64,000 nt of DNA from Flavobacterium sp. HSC-32F16 (GCF_024171645.1 NZ_JALKAC010000005.1:1-64000); one strand, 5' to 3'. Positions 18,501 through 27,907 are shown, numbered from the stretch's first letter. Program-made: numbers and translations. The notes: generated by a model not told the origin, from the sequence alone.

Positions 18501-19964
18501 ATGAAAAAATCAATCAAACTAATCGCACTCTGTGTTCTGATGTTGCTTTTTGCAATAAGTATTTTTGCACAAGATAAAGCCAAACAAATAGACGATCTTT
18601 TAAGCAAATACAATGAATACGGCCAATTTAACGGTTCGGCATTGGTTGCAGAAAATGGAAAAATAATCTTAAAAAAAGGTTTTGGCCAAGCAAACATGGA
18701 ATGGAATATTCCTAATCAGCCCGATACTAAATTTAGGCTGGGTTCGATCAGCAAACAGTTTACAGCGTTTTTAATTGTAAAGCTAGCAGAAGAAGGAAAA
18801 CTAAAACTGGATGTTCCTATCACAACTTATCTGCCGGATTACCCAAAAGAAAATGGCGATAAAATAACGATTCATAATTTGTTAACGCATACATCTGGAA
18901 TAACAAACTACACCAGTGCGCCAAACTTTTTAAAAGATAAGGCCAAAAATCCATACACTCCTGCAGAGTTTGTAAAAACTTTTGACAAACTGCCTCTTGA
19001 TTTCAAGCCAGGCGAAAAATTTAGTTACAGCAATTCTGGTTACTTTTTATTGGGTTATATTATTGAAAAAATCACTGGTAAAACATACGAGCAATATTTG
19101 CAGGAAACTATTTTTACGCCTTTAAAAATGGTAAATTCGGGTTACGATCACAGTGATGTTATCTTGAAAAACAGAGCAGCGGGATATGAAAAACAAGGAA
19201 AAAACTTTGTTAACTCTTCTTTTATTGACATGAGTATTCCGTACGCAGCCGGTTCATTATATTCTACTGTCGAGGATTTATATCTTTGGGATCAGTCGCT
19301 TTACACTACAAAACTGCTTTCAGAAAAATCAATGGAATCATTATTCAAACCTTACATAAAATCATGGGGAGAAGAATCTTATGGATATGGATGGTCTGTT
19401 GAAGATGTTACTATTGAAGGTAAAGGCAAATTAAAAATCATCAAGCACGGCGGAGGAATTAACGGATTTAACACAATCATTTCTCGTATTCCTGCTGATA
19501 AAAATTTAGTTGTTTTACTGAACAATACCGGCGGAACAGTTTTAGGCGAAATGAACGAGGCTGTTCGTAATATTTTATACAATCAGCCCTATAATCAGGC
19601 TAAAAAATCAATGGCGCTTGAACTTTTAGATGTTTTTAAAGAAAAAGGTACTACAGCAGGTGTAACTGCCTATAAGAAATTAAAAACCGACCCAAGTTAT
19701 GCCATTAAGGAAGGCGATATAAATAATGCAGGTTACCAATTATTGCAAACCGGAAAAAAGAAAGAAGCTATCGAAATTTTTAAAATTAATGTTGAAACTT
19801 TTCCTAAATCTGGAAATGTTTACGATAGTTTAGGCGAAGCTTACTTATCCGACGGCGATAAAAAACTGGCCATTGTTAATTACTCAAAATCAATTGAACT
19901 CGATCCTTCAAATGAAGCCGGAAAAAAAGTATTGGAAGAACTTACAAAAAATAAAACTAAATAA
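18501..19964 (+). CDS. Beta-lactamase-fold serine hydrolase with C-terminal TPR
   Basis: 487 residues. Signal peptide at 1-24, then the class C beta-lactamase/PBP-like domain: SISK nucleophile motif at Ser82-Lys85, YSNSGY near residue 175 and the KHGGGINGF motif near residue 315. From about residue 375 come helical repeats, ending in a recognisable TPR (GNVYDSLGEAYLSDGDKKLA). The domain set is common in Bacteroidota and probably acts on peptidoglycan-type peptides or esters in the periplasm. It is separated from the upstream DUF4440 gene by 221 bases and ends at a strong terminator. Confidence 0.82.
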   Translation: MKKSIKLIALCVLMLLFAISIFAQDKAKQIDDLLSKYNEYGQFNGSALVAENGKIILKKGFGQANMEWNIPNQPDTKFRLGSISKQFTAFLIVKLAEEGKLKLDVPITTYLPDYPKENGDKITIHNLLTHTSGITNYTSAPNFLKDKAKNPYTPAEFVKTFDKLPLDFKPGEKFSYSNSGYFLLGYIIEKITGKTYEQYLQETIFTPLKMVNSGYDHSDVILKNRAAGYEKQGKNFVNSSFIDMSIPYAAGSLYSTVEDLYLWDQSLYTTKLLSEKSMESLFKPYIKSWGEESYGYGWSVEDVTIEGKGKLKIIKHGGGINGFNTIISRIPADKNLVVLLNNTGGTVLGEMNEAVRNILYNQPYNQAKKSMALELLDVFKEKGTTAGVTAYKKLKTDPSYAIKEGDINNAGYQLLQTGKKKEAIEIFKINVETFPKSGNVYDSLGEAYLSDGDKKLAIVNYSKSIELDPSNEAGKKVLEELTKNKTK

Positions 19965-19990
19965 CTCTAAATAAAGTTCTTAAAAAAGTT

Positions 19991-20036
19991 AACTCCGAAA
20001 AATGGCTTCAAAACCCATTTTTCGGAGTTTTTTTGT
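19991..20036 (+). terminator. Intrinsic terminator after the serine hydrolase gene
   Basis: 15-bp perfect arms (AACTCCGAAAAATGG at 19991-20005, complement at 20015-20029) with a 9-base loop and a T-run, 27 bases after the stop codon of the upstream gene. Confidence 0.88.
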
Positions 20037-20115
20037 TACAATTTCTAACATTCAAATTCGATGATTTAGCGTTAAAAATATTATTTTAGCCCAGCCCAAA
20101 ATAAGAATTTAACCT

Positions 20116-20565
20116 ATGAAAAATCTAAAAAAGTTTGCCTTTTTGGCTTTCGCGCTATGTCTTTTTGTTCCAGCTATTTGTATTTCTCAAACAAATCCTC
20201 AGACTCCGGCAATGCCTTCCCAACAAAATAGAATTATTATAGACAAAATCGTCGAAGCGACACATTACAAAAATTATGTAATTGATTTTTGCCTGTCTAA
20301 AATAAACGAAACTTCAGCAAAAGAAGGCTGGAACGAACAAAAAGCAATGGAAATCAGCCAAAGCATTAATTATAAAAATTTCAGGGACGCCATTTACAAC
20401 AGCTTTGTTGTTTTTGACGAAGTAGAACTGGAAACTTTATTGCAAGCCTACGAAAAGGACACCGCTTATCAAACTATAAATGTGATGACTAATAATAAAG
20501 TGCTTATTAATAATTTGAACATTTTTGCAAGTGACATTGTGAAGGGGAAATATGTTGCTAAATAA
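20116..20565 (+). CDS. Secreted protein of unknown function
   Basis: 149 residues with a signal peptide (1-25, ending ICISQ). The mature part is mostly helical with no motif I recognise. The pattern of two helical hairpins resembles DUF2059-type proteins, but the match is weak. It stands alone between a terminator and a convergent penicillin acylase gene. Confidence 0.6.
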   Translation: MKNLKKFAFLAFALCLFVPAICISQTNPQTPAMPSQQNRIIIDKIVEATHYKNYVIDFCLSKINETSAKEGWNEQKAMEISQSINYKNFRDAIYNSFVVFDEVELETLLQAYEKDTAYQTINVMTNNKVLINNLNIFASDIVKGKYVAK

Positions 20566-20593
20566 GGTTCAAAGATTTTCCTTAAGTCTCAAT

Positions 20594-20626
20594 ATCTTTG
20601 TCAAAGTTTTAAACTTTGACAAAGAT
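20594..20626. terminator. Near-perfect palindrome between convergent genes
   Basis: 16-bp arms ATCTTTGTCAAAGTTT (20594-20609) and complement (20611-20626) around one T. CTTTGTCAAAG inside each arm is itself nearly palindromic. It lies 28 bases after the upstream stop and probably acts as a terminator, although it has no T-tract. Confidence 0.45.
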
Positions 20627-20670
20627 TGTTTACACAGAGAACTTGAAACTTTAAATCTGAAACAAAAAAA

Positions 20671-23058
20671 CTAGCTTTTCGGTTTCAAAACCAGCTTCGT
20701 TGATGTTTTTATAATCTCTTCTTTATTCAACTTCATTTTTCTGAATTTTCCGGCGTTGTACATTTCTGCCTGATCACTGTAATGTTTGCTGAACGGGTTT
20801 CCTGATTGTCCGGTTGGCAGAATACTCCAGCTGTTTTCAATATCTGAAAAATCTACAATTCTTCTCGTTGAAGGCCCGCCTTTTACATAATATTTTCCTT
20901 CATTGGTTAAACCAAAAAATAAATTATTGATTACTTCGTTTGATCCCGGCGAAGCAAAAGGCCCAACATTAAATAATCCTCGAAGTGCGGCAACTTTCCC
21001 TAATGGATGTTCATGTTCTACGGTGTGAACTTCTCCCCATTTCCAATCGGAAATAGTGTTTCCTAATTGTTTTTGAAGATCGGAAATTGCTTCATGAAAT
21101 GACTTTGAAACAATATCTTTTCTGGTTTCTTTTATATTTTTGGTTTTGATATTATCCCACCAAACTGAATTTTCATTTTTAATTTGATTCGCAATAACTT
21201 GTTTCCCTACAGAAATTCCTAAAAACAAATTAAAATTATCTTCGCCCATTTCATCTTCAAATGTATTTTTCAAATAGAGATAAATCCATTTGTTGTAAAT
21301 CGTTGGCGAAACATCTTCCAGATTATTTGTTCCTTTCCAGGATTTTAGAATCTTTAAAGCTTCTTTTTCAGATGCCGAAACAGCATTAAGATCAATATTT
21401 GAAATTAGATTTTGAACCGTTTCTACCGCAATTTCCGAAGTATTATCGTAAATCATTTTACTGATCGCTTCTTTATCCCAATCTGATTTTACATCCATTA
21501 AACCTGAAATTCTTTTGGCGCGATCTTCCGGAAGATAATATCCCGGATATAAATAGCCATCAATCGCTTCGGGCTGATTGTTTGCCGAATATACATATCC
21601 CCATTTCGGATTTTCTGATGATGGATTTTTAGAAAAATCCAAATATTCTACTATATCTTCTTTCCCGCTCGAACCGTCTAAAATTAAATGGGTATTTACG
21701 CCTTGATTATGTTTATACAATTTCCCACTTGCCCACCAGCCAACATTTCCTTTGGCATCACCATACATTACATTCAGGCCCGGAGCTGCAATTAAGCTGA
21801 CCGATTTTTTAAAATCATCTTTGTTTTTTGCATGAGAAAGACCATAAGCCGCATCCAGAATTTGAATGGGTTGCTGCGTATACGTCCATAACATTGCAAT
21901 TGGGTGTTTACGATCTAATCTTTCAAGCAAATCATTCATAATTGGCCCGTGTCGGCTTGACTTAACGGTTAGAACAACATCCGAAGTATCTTTTACTTTA
22001 ATCGTTTTCTTTGTTATTTCATAATTGGCAAAACCTGTCGGAGTTTGATATTGGTTAGAGTTCCCATCTTTATTTTTTTCCTGATAAAAATCAATATCAT
22101 CATTTTCAAACATCGTTAACCCATAAGCGTAATCGCGATTGTGCGCCAATAACGGAAATGGAGTTCCAGCCAGATAACAGCCATACAATTCATGTTTCGG
22201 CGTAACGATATGCGCTTCGTACCAAGTTGCCGGCTGCGAAAACCCAATATGTGGATCATTGGCAAAAATAACTTTACCGCTTTTTGTTTTATTTGGTCCC
22301 GCAACCCAGCTGTTACTTCCTATAAATGGCGGAATTGGTGATTTGTCCAATAAAGCCGTAATCGATTTTGAAACAGCGGTATAATCTTCAATATTTTCTT
22401 TTGAAATTTTAATTTGAGTTGTATTGAATTCGCCCTCAATTCCCAGATCTTTCAAATATTCACTGCCATATTTATTCTTAATATCGGTCAATAAAGGATC
22501 TGTTTTTTGAGCCATCGCAAAGCTGAAAGACATATATCCGAAGATATTGTACACGTCTTTTATAGTAAATTTTTCTTTTTTCACTCCAATCAATGTAAAC
22601 TCAACAGGCGTAGTTCCTTCTTCTAAATATTGATTAATTCCGTCTAGATACGCTTGCGTCAATTTATAGCTTTCACTGTTTTTCTCTAATTTGGCAATGG
22701 CTTTCGCCGAAGCTTCTTCAATACCAATTCCTGCAAAAAACATATCATTTTTAAGCGCCACAGAACCGAAGATTTCTGATAATTTTCCCGGAGCAATTCT
22801 ACGAAGCAATTCCATCTGCCATAATCTTTCCTGCGCGTGAACATATCCAAGCGCTGTCATCGCATCTTTTTCCGAATCGGCATAAATATGAGGAATTCCA
22901 AATTCATCAAAATAAACTGTAGTTTCCTTTTGCAGGTTTTTTAACTGTAATTCTCCTTCATACTTGGGTTTCAAATGAAAAATATAAGCAAATAAGGCAA
23001 TTGCAAGAACAACTATAAGTAATACTAAAACCAGCAGAAATTTTTTAAATCTTCTCAT
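20671..23058 (-). CDS. Penicillin acylase family protein
   Basis: 795 residues from the ATG at 23058, which places a basic stretch and one membrane helix (residues 8-27) at the N-terminus; an upstream ATG at 23106 adds 16 residues and is less likely. This is an Ntn-hydrolase of the S45 family. The autoprocessing site and nucleophile are in FIGSNSWV (Ser248 after Gly247), followed by GKVIFANDPHIG; NDPHI and the later NVMYGDAKGNVGWW are family marks. Members cleave amides such as penicillin G or acyl-homoserine lactones. The substrate here is unknown. Confidence 0.88.
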   Translation of the reverse strand: MRRFKKFLLVLVLLIVVLAIALFAYIFHLKPKYEGELQLKNLQKETTVYFDEFGIPHIYADSEKDAMTALGYVHAQERLWQMELLRRIAPGKLSEIFGSVALKNDMFFAGIGIEEASAKAIAKLEKNSESYKLTQAYLDGINQYLEEGTTPVEFTLIGVKKEKFTIKDVYNIFGYMSFSFAMAQKTDPLLTDIKNKYGSEYLKDLGIEGEFNTTQIKISKENIEDYTAVSKSITALLDKSPIPPFIGSNSWVAGPNKTKSGKVIFANDPHIGFSQPATWYEAHIVTPKHELYGCYLAGTPFPLLAHNRDYAYGLTMFENDDIDFYQEKNKDGNSNQYQTPTGFANYEITKKTIKVKDTSDVVLTVKSSRHGPIMNDLLERLDRKHPIAMLWTYTQQPIQILDAAYGLSHAKNKDDFKKSVSLIAAPGLNVMYGDAKGNVGWWASGKLYKHNQGVNTHLILDGSSGKEDIVEYLDFSKNPSSENPKWGYVYSANNQPEAIDGYLYPGYYLPEDRAKRISGLMDVKSDWDKEAISKMIYDNTSEIAVETVQNLISNIDLNAVSASEKEALKILKSWKGTNNLEDVSPTIYNKWIYLYLKNTFEDEMGEDNFNLFLGISVGKQVIANQIKNENSVWWDNIKTKNIKETRKDIVSKSFHEAISDLQKQLGNTISDWKWGEVHTVEHEHPLGKVAALRGLFNVGPFASPGSNEVINNLFFGLTNEGKYYVKGGPSTRRIVDFSDIENSWSILPTGQSGNPFSKHYSDQAEMYNAGKFRKMKLNKEEIIKTSTKLVLKPKS

Positions 23059-23174
23059 ATTTTGCAAAAAGTATAAATAGTAAGGTTTGTAAAATGATGT
23101 AATCAAAAAGAAGAATAATGTAAAAATCCTCCTTTTTAAAAGCCTAAATTTATGTATTTAAAACAATACAATAA

Positions 23175-24731
23175 ATGTCAATCTATAAAAAAATAGCAAT
23201 CGGTATAATTTCTCTTTTCGTTATTGTAATTCTAGCGAATTTGGGACTGAATTACTGGATTAAAAAACAGCTTCCGATTATTATTCAGGAAAAAAACAAA
23301 ACGGTTTATAATATCAATTATGAAAAAATTGAAGTTTCTCTTTTTTCCCGAAATATCTATGCTGAGACATTATTAGTAAGTCCGAAGAATCAGCCAAAAG
23401 ACAGCAAAAACGGTCTGTTCTCCAAAATTGAATCCATTACGATAAAACATTTTAATATTTGGGATTTGGCTTTTAGGGATATAATCCAGGCCGAAAGCAT
23501 TATCATCAATAAACCCCGAGTGATTTTATATAAAAAAGGCGAAAAACTTTTGAATAACAGCAAAAGCATTAAAAGCGAAATCTTTGAGCCTTTCCGAAAA
23601 ATTGTCTCCGTTTCAAACATTTATTTAAACGACGGAACGGTTGATGTTGTTTCTTTGGATTCTCAAAAACCTATTTTTAGCATCAAAAAAATCATTCTGA
23701 AACTGGAAGGGATTTTGCTGACCGATGCTACTTTAAAAGAAAAAATTCCGCTGCAGTATAAAAGTTATGCGTTGGTAATTGATAGTTTATTTTACAGACC
23801 AAGTGCTTTTTATCATATCAATATCGGAAAAATAAGTACAGAAAAGAACTTTCTAAAAATCAATAATTTCTCTAATCTTCCGCAATTTAGCCGAAGAGAA
23901 TTTACCAAACGTTTAGACAAGGAAAAGGATATTTATACGCTGAAATTTGATTCGGCTCAAGTCTCAAAAATGGATTGGGGTTTTAAAAATGATCATTTTT
24001 TCTTCAAAGCGAATTCACTTGTAATCAATCATTTTGATGCAAATATTTATCGCGGTAAAATGCCAAAAGATGATTTGAGCAAAAAATACCTGTACAATCA
24101 TTTATTACGAAATATAAAATTTCCGTTGCAGATTGATACTTTGAAGGTTTTAAAATCCAAATTGGTTTATGAAGAAGAAATTGATTTCTCTAAAGGTCCC
24201 GGGATTTTAAATTTTGATAAATTCAATTTGCAGGCAACCAACTTGCGAAGTGGCTTTGGTTTGAAAAAAACCAATGATGTTAAAATCAAAGTGAATTGCA
24301 TTTTCATGAAAACTTCTCCTCTTGATGTTGACTGGAGTTTTAATGTTTTGGATAAAAATGATAGTTTTCACATTCAGGGTGTGATTTCGAATTTTGATGT
24401 CAAGGCGATGGGACAATTCAGCCAGCCTTACATGAACGCCTCTTTTACTGGAGTTTTTAACAAATACCGTTTTAATTTTTACGGAAACGATAATGTTTCT
24501 AAAGGAAATGCTTCTTTAGATTATGACGATCTTAAAGTGAAATTGTACAAAAAGAAACATCCTGAAAAAGAGGCAAAACTTAAATCGGCAATTGTTAATT
24601 TACTGGTCAAAAATGATTCGAAAGACAAAGCTAAAACCGCCGATGTTGAAATCGAAAGAATTCAGGAAAAATCATTCTACAATTTTTTATGGAGAAGCAT
24701 TGCGGAATCCTTGAAGAAGATTTTGATATAA
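23175..24731 (+). CDS. AsmA-like membrane-anchored protein of unknown function
   Basis: 518 residues. One N-terminal membrane helix (about 7-27), then a long beta-rich body typical of AsmA/DUF748-type envelope proteins (for example KIEVSLFSRNIYAETLLVSP and the repeated strand patterns). The family assignment is by overall look, not by a clear motif. It starts 116 bases from the penicillin acylase start and is divergent from it. It may span the periplasm. Confidence 0.55.
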   Translation: MSIYKKIAIGIISLFVIVILANLGLNYWIKKQLPIIIQEKNKTVYNINYEKIEVSLFSRNIYAETLLVSPKNQPKDSKNGLFSKIESITIKHFNIWDLAFRDIIQAESIIINKPRVILYKKGEKLLNNSKSIKSEIFEPFRKIVSVSNIYLNDGTVDVVSLDSQKPIFSIKKIILKLEGILLTDATLKEKIPLQYKSYALVIDSLFYRPSAFYHINIGKISTEKNFLKINNFSNLPQFSRREFTKRLDKEKDIYTLKFDSAQVSKMDWGFKNDHFFFKANSLVINHFDANIYRGKMPKDDLSKKYLYNHLLRNIKFPLQIDTLKVLKSKLVYEEEIDFSKGPGILNFDKFNLQATNLRSGFGLKKTNDVKIKVNCIFMKTSPLDVDWSFNVLDKNDSFHIQGVISNFDVKAMGQFSQPYMNASFTGVFNKYRFNFYGNDNVSKGNASLDYDDLKVKLYKKKHPEKEAKLKSAIVNLLVKNDSKDKAKTADVEIERIQEKSFYNFLWRSIAESLKKILI

Positions 24732-25032
24732 CGCATCCACGTCAATATAGCCTGCGGTTTCAACCGCAGGAACGCAATACATTTTTGTAAAGAAATCACG
24801 CATTCTCACAATACGTTCCCCGTGGTTGAAACCACGGCTATGTTATTTTGATTCGTATTTTTTTTTGCCACGAATTACACGAATTTCCACTAATTTTTAT
24901 TTGCAGGATTTTAAAAATTAATTAGTGCAAATTAGTGCAATTCGTGTCAGCCAATCCATAAACCTGACAATTATCATCTTTTAAAAAAATCCTTTTTTTT
25001 AATATTTGCCTTTATTTTAATCTGAAAACAAA
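24732..25032. repeat. Repeat-rich spacer: REP-like hairpin pair plus CCACGAATTACAC inverted repeat
   Basis: Two hairpins face each other: CCTGCGGTTTCAACCGCAGG at 24751-24770 and CCGTGGTTGAAACCACGG at 24820-24837, framed by ATATAGCC and GGCTATGTT. Then GCCACGAATTACACGAATTT from 24867 has an imperfect complement at 24915-24951. No gene is seen. Similar pieces are at 30843-30862, 48403-48514 and 51268-51345. Confidence 0.75.
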
Positions 25033-26841
25033 ATGGCAAAAACACCTTTACACACTTTTCATATTCCGGTGATGGGTCTTGCATATACAATTGACAGCCC
25101 AATTCGCGTTGCACAATATGGAATTTCGTCTGTTGTTGCTCTCGCTGATGATGATTTGATTGAGAAGATGCGTAATTTTTACAGCACTAAATTCAATATT
25201 CCCTACGAAGAAATCACACAGAAATTTCACGACTATCGTGCAGAGAGAATAACTTCTTATTTAAATTTAGTCGATAAAATTGTAAAAGATAAATTCGAAA
25301 ATTTCAAAATGGAATTAGCAGAGAGCAAAACAGCTCTTGAAAACTTCATGACGATGCTGCCGAATACTTCTGACATTAAAAAAGGGTTTCAGAATTTATT
25401 GGACGACGGAATTACTTTTAAAGAAAACATTCAGAATTACATTGAAACGCATCTTTTTCCAGGAGAAATCGACGTTAATATTATGACAAAACTGGACAAA
25501 GATAATTTTGTTAAAAACGAACAGCTTCCAATTGAATTTAATGACGCTCACGCAGCTTTAAGAGGTTTTGCAAATAGTAACTTAGAATCGTCTGTTGTAC
25601 TTTCTGCCGGAATGAATCCGAGATTGTTTGGTTACTTTGAAAATTTCAAAGACTTTTTCCCAAATGAAAACAACAAACTTAAAAAGAAAATTATCCTTAA
25701 AGTCAGTGATTTTAGATCGGCTATGATTCAGGGAAATTTCCTGGCCAAGAAAGGACTTTGGGTTTCTGAATACCGAATTGAATCTGGATTAAACTGCGGC
25801 GGTCACGCTTTTGCAACTGATGGACTCTTATTAGGTGCCATTTTAGAGGAATTTAAGCAGAAAAAACAACAACTGATACAAACGGCCCACGATTTAATGA
25901 TTAAAGCTTTACAGCTAAAAAATCAGTACTTTCCTGAAAACCCTTTAGAATTAAAAATTACGGTTCAGGGAGGAGTTGGAACTGCAGAAGAACATGAATT
26001 TTTATTAGACGAATATCAAGTTGATTCTGTTGGCTGGGGATCTCCATTTTTACTAGTCCCTGAAGCAACATCTGTAGATAAAGAAACAAGAAATTTATTG
26101 ATGAATGCCAAAGAAGATGATTTTTATTTAAGTAATATTTCACCTTTGGGAGTTCCGTTTAATACTTTAAAAGGCACAACAAATGAATTTTTGAAACAAA
26201 AAAGAATTCATGATAATAAAGCCGGAAGCTCATGCCCAAAAAAATTCTTAGCATTAAGTAAAGAATACGATCCACACGGAATCTGTACCGCTTCAAAAAA
26301 ATACCAGGATATTAAACTGGCAGAATTAGAAAATATAAAAAACACGTTATCTGCAGATGCATTTGAAAAAAGCAAAATAAAAATAACGGAAAAATCATGC
26401 TTATGTGTTGGTTTAGCCAATGCTTCTTATCTTGAAAATGATATTCAAATAAAAGGTCAGGCACAAGGCGTTGTGATTTGCCCTGGACCAAATTTGGCGT
26501 ATTTTGATCAGGAAGTTTCTTTAAAAGAAATGGTACAGCATATTTATCAGGGAAAATCGGTTTTGAGAACTGATCGACCAAATTTATTTGTGAAGGAATT
26601 AAAAATGTATGTTGATTATTTCATAAATGAAATCGAAACCATTTCGGGAGAAGTAACCGCAATGCAGCTAAAAAAATGGAATTCTTTTAAAACGAATATT
26701 TTAGAAGGAATCGAATATTATCAGAATCTGTTTTCGTCAAGTTTTTATTTTAAAAGGGAAGAAGAAAAAATAAAAAAACAATTCGATTTTTATAAATCAG
26801 AATTAAATGCGATTCGGATTCCGACACCAGAATTAGTGTAA
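25033..26841 (+). CDS. Uncharacterised protein with nitronate-monooxygenase-like features and Cys-rich region
   Basis: 602 residues, cytoplasmic, no signal peptide. Weak but repeated resemblance to the FMN-binding TIM barrel of nitronate monooxygenase/FabK. Near the N-terminus it has IPVMGLAYTIDSPIRVAQYG, at about residues 252-259 LNCGGHAF (compare EAGGH of that family), and around 310-340 VQGGVGTAEE and VDSVGWGSPF, like the phosphate-binding strands. Insertions at about 50-200 and a C-terminal part with Cys401, Cys418, Cys456, Cys458 and Cys483 are not typical. These could hold a cluster or disulfides. Function unknown; the flavoprotein call is inference. Confidence 0.5.
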   Translation: MAKTPLHTFHIPVMGLAYTIDSPIRVAQYGISSVVALADDDLIEKMRNFYSTKFNIPYEEITQKFHDYRAERITSYLNLVDKIVKDKFENFKMELAESKTALENFMTMLPNTSDIKKGFQNLLDDGITFKENIQNYIETHLFPGEIDVNIMTKLDKDNFVKNEQLPIEFNDAHAALRGFANSNLESSVVLSAGMNPRLFGYFENFKDFFPNENNKLKKKIILKVSDFRSAMIQGNFLAKKGLWVSEYRIESGLNCGGHAFATDGLLLGAILEEFKQKKQQLIQTAHDLMIKALQLKNQYFPENPLELKITVQGGVGTAEEHEFLLDEYQVDSVGWGSPFLLVPEATSVDKETRNLLMNAKEDDFYLSNISPLGVPFNTLKGTTNEFLKQKRIHDNKAGSSCPKKFLALSKEYDPHGICTASKKYQDIKLAELENIKNTLSADAFEKSKIKITEKSCLCVGLANASYLENDIQIKGQAQGVVICPGPNLAYFDQEVSLKEMVQHIYQGKSVLRTDRPNLFVKELKMYVDYFINEIETISGEVTAMQLKKWNSFKTNILEGIEYYQNLFSSSFYFKREEEKIKKQFDFYKSELNAIRIPTPELV

Positions 26842-26843
26842 AT

Positions 26844-26879
26844 AAAACGCCGATTTAGATTTTCTAGATCGGCGTTTTT
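26844..26879. terminator. Bidirectional intrinsic terminator
   Basis: Arms AAAACGCCGAT (26844-26854) and ATCGGCGTTTT (26868-26878) with A- and T-runs. It is placed between the convergent 602-residue gene and the glycine-zipper gene. Confidence 0.85.
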
Positions 26880-26897
26880 AGTATATAGATTTTAGAT

Positions 26898-27344
26898 CTA
26901 TTCTTTTTTCTTTTTGCTGTCAATAACAGCACCAGTTCCAGTTCCTAAAGCAGCGCCGGCCAAACCACCAATAATAGCACCTTCACCTTTTTTCTTACTA
27001 ACAATTGCTCCGGTTGCAGCTCCTACTCCGGCACCAATCACAGCACCTTTAGCAGTAGCACTCCAGCCTTTCTTTTTGGTAGTGGTAGTTGTAGTTGTTG
27101 CAGCAGTATTTCCGTTTGCGGCCTGCTGATGAACTACAACAACTTTTTCTTTTTGAGATTCAACTCTTTGTTCCTCTTTTATCTTAGCCATTTCAGTCTT
27201 CATTGAATCGATCACACGCTGTTTGTTAATCTCAACTTTCATTGAATCAATACTGGCTTGCTTGGCTTTGGCTATATCTTCCTTGCTTTGATTTTGACAA
27301 GAAGTGATAAGTATCGCCGCTAATAATATATATAAGCCTTTCAT
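26898..27344 (-). CDS. Glycine-zipper lipoprotein
   Basis: 148 residues. Lipobox ILITSCQNQ, so probably a lipoprotein from Cys16. A coiled, charged segment (about 20-70) and a Thr-rich linker lead to a glycine-zipper domain at about 95-140 (GAVIGAGVGAATGAIVSKKK, then IIGGLAGAALGTGTGAVI). Such YMGG-type zippers insert in the outer membrane or self-associate. Role unknown. Confidence 0.75.
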   Translation of the reverse strand: MKGLYILLAAILITSCQNQSKEDIAKAKQASIDSMKVEINKQRVIDSMKTEMAKIKEEQRVESQKEKVVVVHQQAANGNTAATTTTTTTKKKGWSATAKGAVIGAGVGAATGAIVSKKKGEGAIIGGLAGAALGTGTGAVIDSKKKKE

Positions 27345-27907
27345 GATTTTGGTTTTTAAAATTATACACTACAAAATACGGAATATCTGCTATAATGTTT
27401 ATTACAGAATTTTTTGTAAAGTTTATATGATTTGAAGATTTTGGTCTTTTATCTGAGAATTTTTATTCAAAACTTAATGGTTTTAATCTCACAAGGTGCG
27501 AAAGCGCTAAGTTTTTTTTTGCCACAGATTAAAAGGATTAAAAAGATTTTAAAATGCGTTGGAAATTTTTCTCCCAGATTTTGCAGATCAAGCGGATTAA
27601 TCTTTGAGAAAGTTTATCAAAAATCTGTTAAATCTGCAGAATGTGCGAGAAATAAAAAAACTGCGAATGTGCGCCTTTGCGCGATTAATTAACCTTGCTA
27701 GATTTAATTGCGTCCAGCTTTAGCTGGATGAAAATATAATTAAAGAAAAAGTCTTTAGCCAAACACATAGTTTGGCTAAAGACTTTTTAAATTTCAACTT
27801 TAATATCTCCAGTTAAAACTGGAGTCAATTAAAAAAAATCTTTTTAATCCTTTTAATCTGTGGCAAAAAACTTTTCGCCTTCACAACTTTGCGAGATTAA
27901 TCAACTC
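27345..27907. repeat. 563-base spacer with nested inverted repeats and REP-like hairpins
   Basis: No gene. The outer repeat has 30-bp perfect arms: GCCACAGATTAAAAGGATTA starts the left arm at 27521-27550 and its complement is at 27835-27864. Inside are smaller hairpins: TCCAGCTTTAGCTGGA (27713-27728), an 18-bp stem at 27746-27788 around TTTAGCCAAA, and CTCCAGTTAAAACTGGAG (27807-27824). Open frames crossing this stretch are translations of the repeat, not genes. Confidence 0.8.

Noticed and set aside
24732..25032. Possible CRISPR array
   Set aside because: The repeats are inverted hairpins with different stems and no regular direct repeat and spacer period.
27432..27692. 86-codon plus-strand open frame
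   Set aside because: It crosses the dispersed repeats and their translation; no start context and no similarity to a protein.
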